Shown: piece by piece, positions 1 to 5,625 of the stretch
How the letters are laid out: the number at the start of each line of letters is the position of its first letter
Position numbering within the stretch: position 1 is the first letter of the stretch
NCBI GenBank assembly: GCA_900547275.1
Contig: URGA01000065.1
Location: forward strand, 1 to 11,382
Direction of reading: 5' to 3'
Source: an uncultured Oscillospiraceae bacterium
GTDB taxonomy: Bacteria; Bacillota; Clostridia; Oscillospirales; Acutalibacteraceae
Length of the DNA stretch: 11,382 bases
Program-made: the position numbers and the translations under genes
Notes under the pieces: model-generated
Told to the model about the DNA's origin: nothing
Database searches by the model: none
What the model saw: the letters and a program-made list of their open reading frames with translations, nothing else

Positions 1-1996
1 TGGAGAAAACAAGGGAAACGATTGTCATAAGTTTAATGAGAATGTTAATTGAGGGACCTGAAGTATCCTTGAACGGGTCGCCGACTGTGTCGCCGACAAC
101 TGCCGCTTTGTGGGCTTCAGAGCCTTTGCCGCCGTCTGCCAGACCTTCGATATACTTCTTTGCGTTGTCCCAAGCGCCGCCGCTGTTTGCCATGAATATA
201 GCCATCATTACGCCGCTTACCAGCGCGCCTGCAAGCAGTCCGCCGAGGCTTTCAACGCCGAGCAAAAGTCCAACGAGCAGGGGAGCGACAACTGCCATAA
301 CACCGGGAAGTATCATTTCTTTAAGAGCCGCGTTTGTAGAAATAGAAACGCATTTTGTATAATCAGGCTTATCGGTGCCTTTAAGAATGCCGGGTTTCTC
401 GCGGAACTGACGTCTGACTTCTTCTATCATTTTGTTAGCCGCCTTGCCCACAGAACTCATTGTAAACGCTGAGAACAGGAACGGGAGCATTCCGCCGATA
501 AACAGACCTACAACAACTTTTGCATCAAGAATGCTCATTCCGCCGTTTGAAATGTTTGTAGTTTCGGAGAATGATGCAAACAGTGCAAGAGCAGTCAGTG
601 CGGCAGAACCGATAGCAAAGCCTTTACCTACTGCGGCTGTTGTGTTGCCTACGCTGTCAAGTTTATCTGTGATTTCACGAACAGAGCTGTCAAGTTCGCT
701 CATTTCTGCAATACCGCCGGCGTTGTCTGCGATAGGTCCGTAAGCGTCAACTGCAACGGTAATACCGGTTGTTGAAAGCATACCTACTGCCGCCAAAGCG
801 ATACCATAAAGTCCGAGAAATTTGTAAGAAACGAGAATGCCTACAGCAATAAAGAGAACCGGAATAGCAGTTGATTTCATTCCGACGCTCATGCCGCTGA
901 TGATGTTTGTTGCGGCGCCTGTTTTTGAACTTTCGGCAATTTCTTTAACTGATTTATATTGGTCGGAAGTATAGATTTCAGTAAGTTTTCCGATAGCCGT
1001 GCCCACAACGAGACCGGCAAGAACGCACCAAAATCCGTTAAATGTGCCAAGCATAAAGTGGCTGAGAACAGCAGATGCGATTATAACGAGTATTGTTGCA
1101 GTGTATTCGCCTCTGTTGAGTGCCTTCTGCGGATTTACTCCGTCTTTGCCTCTTACAAAGAATGTTGCAATTACAGAGCCGAGAATTCCTACGCCGCAGA
1201 GAGCGAGAGGGAAAATTGCGGCAAGCATTTTATCCTGAACAACGGAAGAAGCAAATGCCAGGGTAATAGCAGAAATAATTGAACCTACATAGCTTTCGAA
1301 GAGGTCTGCACCCATGCCGGCAACGTCGCCAACGTTATCGCCAACGTTATCTGCGATTGTTGCAGGGTTTCTGGGGTCGTCCTCAGGAATGCCTGCTTCT
1401 ACTTTACCGACAAGGTCTGCGCCAACGTCTGCGGCTTTGGTGTAAATACCGCCGCCAACACGGGCAAACAGTGCGATAGAGGATGCACCGAGGCTAAATC
1501 CAGTAAGAATATTGAGAGCAGTTCCGTCTTCTGTCAAATTATAGCGTTTTGAAATAACCAGGAAAATGAGACCGATACCGATAACGCCGAGACCTACAAC
1601 AGAAAGTCCCATAACGGCTCCGCCGCTGAAAGCGATTTTAAGGGCTTTGTTCATTCCTCTTTCCTTAGCGGCGTTGGCCGTGCGTACGTTTGCTTTAGTA
1701 GCAACGGTCATGCCGAAATAGCCGGCAAGAGTTGAGAACAGTGCGCCTATAATAAAGCAAAGCGCGGTTGGAAGGTTGATAACCAGTGCAATTACAACAA
1801 AAAGAACAACTGAGAATACGATAAGAATTTTGTATTCGGAGAAGAGGAAGGCTTTTGCGCCTGTTGCTATTGCCTGGGCAATTCCCTTCATTTTGTCTGT
1901 GCCCGGATCTTTTTTGCTGATGTAGTGCGCAGTGTAAAATGCAAACAACAGCGCAATCAGTCCTGCGATGGGTGCCAAATAGATGAGATAATCCAT
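1..1996 (-). CDS. hppA: Membrane-bound K+-dependent ion-translocating pyrophosphatase (partial, C-terminus beyond left edge)
   Basis: This integral membrane enzyme hydrolyses pyrophosphate and pumps Na+ and/or H+ out of the cell. Reading leftwards from ATG 1994-1996, 665 codons are present; a full protein is about 670-700 residues, so only the end of the last helix is missing. The pyrophosphate/Mg site is intact: DVGADLVGKVE at residues 190-200, the DNVGDNVGD repeat at 216-224, and GDTVGDPFKDTSGPS near 635-649. The motif GNTTAAVGKGFAIGS carries Ala at residue 454, where K+-independent enzymes have Lys, so I place it in the K+-dependent class. Glu234 in ADLFESYVGS sits where Na+-pumping members have their gate glutamate; this makes Na+ transport likely but is an inference. 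An AGGAG site lies 8 bases before the start, with a strong promoter upstream. The family assignment is very secure; ion specificity is not. Confidence 0.97.
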   Translation of the reverse strand, partial: MDYLIYLAPIAGLIALLFAFYTAHYISKKDPGTDKMKGIAQAIATGAKAFLFSEYKILIVFSVVLFVVIALVINLPTALCFIIGALFSTLAGYFGMTVATKANVRTANAAKERGMNKALKIAFSGGAVMGLSVVGLGVIGIGLIFLVISKRYNLTEDGTALNILTGFSLGASSIALFARVGGGIYTKAADVGADLVGKVEAGIPEDDPRNPATIADNVGDNVGDVAGMGADLFESYVGSIISAITLAFASSVVQDKMLAAIFPLALCGVGILGSVIATFFVRGKDGVNPQKALNRGEYTATILVIIASAVLSHFMLGTFNGFWCVLAGLVVGTAIGKLTEIYTSDQYKSVKEIAESSKTGAATNIISGMSVGMKSTAIPVLFIAVGILVSYKFLGLYGIALAAVGMLSTTGITVAVDAYGPIADNAGGIAEMSELDSSVREITDKLDSVGNTTAAVGKGFAIGSAALTALALFASFSETTNISNGGMSILDAKVVVGLFIGGMLPFLFSAFTMSSVGKAANKMIEEVRRQFREKPGILKGTDKPDYTKCVSISTNAALKEMILPGVMAVVAPLLVGLLLGVESLGGLLAGALVSGVMMAIFMANSGGAWDNAKKYIEGLADGGKGSEAHKAAVVGDTVGDPFKDTSGPSINILIKLMTIVSLVFS

Positions 1997-2035
1997 AGAA
2001 TCAACTCCTGCAAGTCATTTTTTTGGTTTATGTTA

Positions 2036-2065
2036 ATTTTACCATATAAAACGGGAACGTGTCAA
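2036..2065 (-). promoter_or_regulatory. Sigma-A type promoter of hppA
   Basis: On the minus strand TTGACA (2060-2065) is followed by an 18-base spacer and TAAAAT (2036-2041). Transcription would start near 2029, giving a leader of about 33 bases that contains the AGGAG ribosome site (2005-2009). The match is direct; activity is inferred. Confidence 0.75.
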
Positions 2066-2135
2066 TAAATGAACACTTTATTTTAATTTTCTATATATTA
2101 TGCTTAGTAATGTACGAAGATATTAAAAAAGGTAT

Positions 2136-2167
2136 AAAAAAAGCTTGCCAAACGGCAAGCTTTTTAA
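2136..2167 (-). terminator. Intrinsic terminator of the GPH symporter gene
   Basis: A perfect stem GCTTGCC/GGCAAGC (2143-2149 with 2154-2160) has a four-base loop and is extended by A/T pairs to 2138-2165. Read on the minus strand it ends in a run of seven U, 18 bases after the symporter stop codon. The flanking A and T tracts make it usable in both directions, but no plus-strand gene ends here. Confidence 0.85.
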
Positions 2168-2184
2168 AATATGTATTAGTTAGT

Positions 2185-3702
2185 TTATGCGTTCTTTTTG
2201 TTGTTCTGCTCAGCAAGTCTTTCTGCTCTCTTTTCAGCAAGTTCAACAATCATCTGCTGCTGAAGTGTGCCGTGGATGTTGTAGAAGATGAATGATACAC
2301 CGTAAAGACCTCTTGCGAGAGCGGGCAGTACGCAGAAGATTGTCCAAATACCGTTAAGTATGCCGGGATCAGTCTGAGGAATTGCGTTGCCCATTGAGTC
2401 TGTAAGGGGAACATAGTTGATCCATGTAAGTACCATACCTGAGAGCCAGCCGGTTACAGAAGTAGCGAGCTTTGTGAAGTAGCCCTGTACTGTTGTAACG
2501 AGCGCTTCGTTACGAAGTCCGTGTTTCCACTCCATATAATCAAGAGCCTCAGCAGTAAGGATCGGGTTGCAGACAAGAATGATTTTATTTGGAAGACCAC
2601 AAATTGTAAGTGCGAATATTACCCAAATAAGATTAAGTATGCTGTGGTCTGAAAATGTCTGTCCAAAGGGGTGATAACCGATAAAATACAGGAGCATGTA
2701 AGCTGCAAATCCGAATAATCCGGCGGCAATAGCAGTTAATCTTGCTCCGAACTTTTTAACAAGTTTCGCTGCAATCGGTACCATGAAGTAGTTTGGAATA
2801 CCGGTAAACAGACCGCATACTGTCTGGTTAATAAGAGAACCGGTATTGTTGAGCCAGAAATAAGACTCTGATGAACCGCCGACTGTTTTGAATGAGTTGA
2901 AGAAGTCGGAAAGGATGATAGCGAACAGAGGTCTGTTTGAAAAGATTTCCTTAATAGACTGTAAAACAGAAGTCTCGTTCATTTCCTGTCGGCTCATAAG
3001 CGGAACACGCTCACGAACGTTGAAGAAGCCGAATACCGCGAAAGCTGCTGCAAGAATCAGCATGAAGTAAGCGAATCCTGTGTAAACGTTCTGCATTGTG
3101 ATGTTGTGGTTGACTTTTGGCAGAAGCTCAACAAGAATAGGAACAAGTGACGGTAGCCATGTGCCGAACAGTTCAAAGAACTTTGTTGTTGTAATAAGGT
3201 TGTTACGTTCGTCGTTGTTAGGGGTGATGTTGTATACCATCAGCCACCAAGCGCCGAAGTAGCTCATGCCGAGACCGTAAATAACAATAGCGACTGCCGC
3301 CCAGATAACTTTCTGGGTTGAGTTAAGGTCAGGAGCGGAGAACATCATTCCGCCGCCTATCAGCCACAAAGGAAGAGGCAAAATAAAGTAAGGTCTTACT
3401 CTGCCCCAGCGGGTACGGGTACGGTCAATTACGAGACCGCTGATCGTATCGTCCACGGCGTCGTAAATTGAGGCAAACAGGTTAATGTTTGCATAAGCGG
3501 TTGTGTTCAGTTTCAAGAACTGAATCATGAAAAATTCTTTGAAAGCGTCAAAAAACTGTGATAAGTTCTTCTGTCCGAAGTTTACAAGTACGAAAGCGGC
3601 GATTTCTTTAGGAGCAAGATAACGCTTTTTCGTATATTCGAGTTTTTCAAGCTCTTCTACTTCTTCCTCGGTCAGCTTCTCTGCGTAAACGTCTTCTGCC
3701 AA
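2185..3702 (-). CDS. GPH-family (MFS_2) sugar:cation symporter
   Basis: A 505-residue, 12-helix inner-membrane transporter of the glycoside-pentoside-hexuronide:cation symporter family, which takes up sugars or glycosides with Na+ or H+. The diagnostic loop lies at residues 80-107: an acidic YDAVDDTISG segment followed by the basic DRTRTRWGRVRPY, which matches the family signature (W/Y-D-A-x-x-D-P/T ... D-x-x-x-T-R-x-R-W-G-R-x-R-P-Y). A Glu-rich cytoplasmic extension of about 30 residues precedes the first helix, and a charged tail rich in Arg, Glu and Lys follows the last. The start is TTG at 3700-3702: GAGGG (3709-3713) lies six bases upstream, and the nearby ATG is in another frame. It has its own promoter and terminator, so it is probably monocistronic. 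The substrate cannot be read from the sequence; a plant-derived glycoside or pentoside is a guess from the arabinofuranosidase at the right edge. Confidence 0.9.
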   Translation of the reverse strand: MAEDVYAEKLTEEEVEELEKLEYTKKRYLAPKEIAAFVLVNFGQKNLSQFFDAFKEFFMIQFLKLNTTAYANINLFASIYDAVDDTISGLVIDRTRTRWGRVRPYFILPLPLWLIGGGMMFSAPDLNSTQKVIWAAVAIVIYGLGMSYFGAWWLMVYNITPNNDERNNLITTTKFFELFGTWLPSLVPILVELLPKVNHNITMQNVYTGFAYFMLILAAAFAVFGFFNVRERVPLMSRQEMNETSVLQSIKEIFSNRPLFAIILSDFFNSFKTVGGSSESYFWLNNTGSLINQTVCGLFTGIPNYFMVPIAAKLVKKFGARLTAIAAGLFGFAAYMLLYFIGYHPFGQTFSDHSILNLIWVIFALTICGLPNKIILVCNPILTAEALDYMEWKHGLRNEALVTTVQGYFTKLATSVTGWLSGMVLTWINYVPLTDSMGNAIPQTDPGILNGIWTIFCVLPALARGLYGVSFIFYNIHGTLQQQMIVELAEKRAERLAEQNNKKNA

Positions 3703-3745
3703 TGTATTCCCTCATTTCCGAAAGAGTATTCTCTCTCACAAAAAT

Positions 3746-3755
3746 ATAACGTTAT
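3746..3755. promoter_or_regulatory. Palindrome at the symporter transcription start, possible operator
   Basis: ATAACGTTAT is a perfect 10-base palindrome with a central CG. It lies one base downstream of the symporter -10 hexamer and covers the predicted start of transcription near 3750. LacI-family repressors of sugar genes often bind CG-centred palindromes in this position. No LacI-type gene lies in the window, and a short AT-rich palindrome can occur by chance. Confidence 0.3.
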
Positions 3756-3756
3756 T

Positions 3757-3785
3757 ATATTATCATAATAAAATCGCTAAATCAA
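3757..3785 (-). promoter_or_regulatory. Promoter of the GPH symporter gene
   Basis: On the minus strand TTGATT (3780-3785), a 17-base spacer and TAATAT (3757-3762) form a good promoter. A TG one base before the -10 makes it an extended -10 type. The leader to the TTG start is about 48 bases. Confidence 0.65.
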
Positions 3786-3876
3786 CACTTTTTTATGTGT
3801 AAATGTGCCAAAATAAAGTACGATTTTTTCGATATGTACTATTACGTTTTACTTTTCAAAATCGGTCCTAATACTA

Positions 3877-3905
3877 TTGACAATAATCATCAAAAATTAT
3901 AAAAT
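3877..3905 (+). promoter_or_regulatory. Promoter of the zinc-ribbon membrane protein gene
   Basis: TTGACA (3877-3882), an exact 17-base spacer and TAAAAT (3900-3905) lie just upstream of the gene. The predicted start of transcription is near 3912, about five bases before an upstream in-frame ATG at 3917, which supports translation from the later ATG at 3941. Confidence 0.75.
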
Positions 3906-3926
3906 ACTTTGGTAATATGTTTACGG

Positions 3927-3932
3927 AAAGGG
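3927..3932 (+). promoter_or_regulatory. Ribosome binding site that decides the start at 3941
   Basis: AAAGGG lies eight bases before ATG 3941. The in-frame ATG at 3917 has no such site and sits at the extreme 5' end of the predicted transcript, so the shorter protein beginning MASKCPNCG is preferred. Confidence 0.65.
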
Positions 3933-3940
3933 TGCAAAAT

Positions 3941-4867
3941 ATGGCAAGCAAATGCCCTAATTGCGGAAAAAAACTACATATTTGGAATATAAAAGCTGAG
4001 TGTTCTCAGTGCGGTGTTAGTATACCTAATTATAATTGGGAGGAGCGTCTTGAAGAAGACAATATCCATGCTGAAAAAGCATTTGGTACTTTCTACCGTT
4101 CGCTGAACAGAATAGCTTATTCAATTTGGGGCACAAAACTTCGCATAGTTCGACTTGTTCTTACATTCCTTCCGGCTCTCGGATTTATTCTTCCGTGGGC
4201 GAACATAAAATCTGCCGGCAACAGCTTTGTACTCAGCATTATTTCATTTGACGGCAGTAAATCACTTATCGATTTCTTTACCGGAGTATTCGGCGACGCC
4301 GGTCTCTATTTTGAGGGAATGGGAATTGAGTCTTATTCCGGTCCGGTAACATTTGCGTTTATCGGCTACATCCTTTTCGTTTTAAGCGCTTTGTTTATTG
4401 TACTGGCGTTCTTTATGGTATTAATTAAATGTAAGCAGCCCAAGACTAAGTCGACAGTTGTATTTGATATTCTTTCAATTGCGGCTTCTGTTGCGGCGGT
4501 TATCCTTTTCGTTGTGGCAGGAAGCAAGGGCGCTGAAATGGGAGCGTTCAGCTTCGGAGAATTTGCCGCATATTCACCGACAGGTTCAATCGGATGGGGT
4601 TACTTTGTTGCACTCGTTCTTCTTCTCGTTGCTACGGGAATAAACATTGCGGTTATCAAAGCTCCCGCTAAGTCCGACGAACAGCTTGAAGACGAGCGTC
4701 TTGCCCGTAAGGCCGCAAAAGAAGAAAAACAGCGCATCGAAGATGAAAAGAAAGAAATCGAGCGCGTTGAGGCGGCTAAGAAGGCTGAAGAAGAGCAGAA
4801 ACTTAAAGTTGAGGCCGCTAAAAAGAAACTTGCCGAGAAGGCGGCTAAGAAAGCCAATAAGAAATAA
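3941..4867 (+). CDS. Zinc-ribbon four-helix membrane protein with Lys/Glu/Ala-rich tail, function unknown
   Basis: I do not recognise this 308-residue protein. It begins with a zinc-ribbon: Cys5-x2-Cys8 and Cys21-x2-Cys24, both in CxxCG knuckles. A soluble segment to about residue 68 follows. Four hydrophobic helices lie near 69-87, 136-162, 172-194 and 217-238, with an extracytoplasmic loop of about 48 residues between the first two. The last 65 residues (244-308) are almost entirely Lys, Glu, Ala, Arg and Asp and should form a long charged helix or coiled coil. With four helices both ends would face the cytoplasm, so the metal knuckle and charged tail could meet there. It has its own promoter and terminator, so it is likely a single-gene unit. 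Scaffold, envelope-stress sensor or nucleic-acid/ribosome tether are all possible; nothing selects one. The reading frame is well supported, the function is not. Confidence 0.85.
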   Translation: MASKCPNCGKKLHIWNIKAECSQCGVSIPNYNWEERLEEDNIHAEKAFGTFYRSLNRIAYSIWGTKLRIVRLVLTFLPALGFILPWANIKSAGNSFVLSIISFDGSKSLIDFFTGVFGDAGLYFEGMGIESYSGPVTFAFIGYILFVLSALFIVLAFFMVLIKCKQPKTKSTVVFDILSIAASVAAVILFVVAGSKGAEMGAFSFGEFAAYSPTGSIGWGYFVALVLLLVATGINIAVIKAPAKSDEQLEDERLARKAAKEEKQRIEDEKKEIERVEAAKKAEEEQKLKVEAAKKKLAEKAAKKANKK

Positions 4868-4873
4868 TATATT

Positions 4874-4906
4874 AAGCCGAAGCAGTTTTTTGCTTCGGCT
4901 TTTTTG
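4874..4906 (+). terminator. Intrinsic terminator after the zinc-ribbon gene
   Basis: An 11-base perfect stem (AAGCCGAAGCA at 4874-4884 with TGCTTCGGCTT at 4891-4901), a six-base loop and a following T run lie seven bases after the stop codon. This separates the gene from the next plus-strand gene. Confidence 0.9.
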
Positions 4907-4974
4907 CGCCTTAATTTTGATTTTTATCCATGTATTGGTGCTCAAATGATTTGCTATATTCTGTTTTGTTTTCC

Positions 4975-5003
4975 TTGACCTCAACATTCCTTTTTGGTAT
5001 AAT
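4975..5003 (+). promoter_or_regulatory. Promoter of the two-helix membrane protein gene
   Basis: TTGACC (4975-4980), a 17-base spacer and a consensus TATAAT (4998-5003). Transcription should begin near 5010, directly at the GGAG ribosome site (5010-5013), leaving a leader of only about 12 bases before ATG 5022. Confidence 0.85.
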
Positions 5004-5021
5004 ATCCACGGAGTGATGAAT

Positions 5022-5549
5022 ATGTCTGAAAAGAAAAAAAGTTTAACTAAAAAATCAAAAATTGTTATCGGTGTATCTGTTGTTGCCGCTGTGATAATAA
5101 TTGTATCGGCGATTTTTATTATATTTACAGGTAACAGCAGTTATAAACTATATAACAGCGTTATGCTGCAGCTTATGCCGGAGTCAATAACATCTGAGGA
5201 CGGCGTTGAGTTCTTCGTAAAGGAAAACCCGAAATATGACGGCGGTAAAACACCTGAAGAAGAGCAATTTATCTTTTATTTCAAAAACGGCGACAAAGAA
5301 GTTGATCTCCCAGGCGGAGTGTTTACCGACGCTGAGGGCAACAAATCGGTGGTTTCTTTCGGCTTTGTAAAAATGGCTCTGGAAAAACTGAATACAATCA
5401 AAACGGTATTTAAAGTTGTTATTGCCGTTATGGTTGTTGTACTCGTTGCAATCGGTATCTATCTTTGGTATAAATCATGGTGCCGCAGAGAAGATGAGCA
5501 GAAAAAGCTTCTTTACGGCGATACTAAAACTAACAAAAAGAAGAATTAA
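5022..5549 (+). CDS. Small two-helix membrane protein, function unknown
   Basis: An unrecognised protein of 175 residues. A Lys/Ser-rich N-terminus (1-13) precedes a strongly hydrophobic helix near 14-36. About 90 polar residues (37-127) follow, containing PESITSEDGVEFFVKENP and LPGGVFTDAEGNKSVVSF, and then a second helix near 129-149 and a Lys-rich tail. By the positive-inside rule both ends are cytoplasmic and the middle domain lies outside the membrane. GTG 5013 and ATG 5016 are in-frame alternatives, but GGAG at 5010-5013 is best spaced (8 bases) for ATG 5022, so I use that. The gene sits 154 bases after the zinc-ribbon protein, with a terminator and a promoter between them, so they are separate units. 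The middle domain has no Cys and no signature I know. Confidence 0.8.
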   Translation: MSEKKKSLTKKSKIVIGVSVVAAVIIIVSAIFIIFTGNSSYKLYNSVMLQLMPESITSEDGVEFFVKENPKYDGGKTPEEEQFIFYFKNGDKEVDLPGGVFTDAEGNKSVVSFGFVKMALEKLNTIKTVFKVVIAVMVVVLVAIGIYLWYKSWCRREDEQKKLLYGDTKTNKKKN

Positions 5550-5564
5550 TTAGTCAAGAATTTT

Positions 5565-5590
5565 AATGAGCAAGCCCGCGCTTGCTCATT
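5565..5590 (+). terminator. Perfect stem-loop without a U tract, weak terminator or RNA-processing hairpin
   Basis: AATGAGCAAGC (5565-5575) pairs perfectly with GCTTGCTCATT (5580-5590) around a CCGC loop, 16 bases after a stop codon. The bases that follow (CATAATATTTG) are not a U run, unlike every other terminator in this window. It may terminate poorly, attenuate, or protect the 3' end of the upstream message. Confidence 0.5.
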
Positions 5591-5625
5591 CATAATATTT
5601 GAATCATGCGACTGAAGGTGAAGCA

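Noticed and set aside
1321..1353. Tandem direct repeat of about 12 bases (GCCAACGTTATC-like)
   Set aside because: It encodes the conserved DNVGDNVGD pyrophosphate-binding repeat of HppA and needs no other explanation. It also contains AACGTT, which weakens that hexamer as a regulatory signal on its own.
36..1479. Several plus-strand open frames of 60-120 codons at the left edge
   Set aside because: They lie opposite continuous hppA coding sequence that contains all the catalytic motifs.
3917..3940. Upstream in-frame ATG for the zinc-ribbon protein
   Set aside because: It has no ribosome site, lies about five bases from the predicted transcript 5' end, and AAAGGG is well placed for the ATG at 3941.
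5599..5625. In-frame TTG start for the ene-reductase
   Set aside because: No ribosome site precedes it, and family members begin at the residues encoded from ATG 5626.
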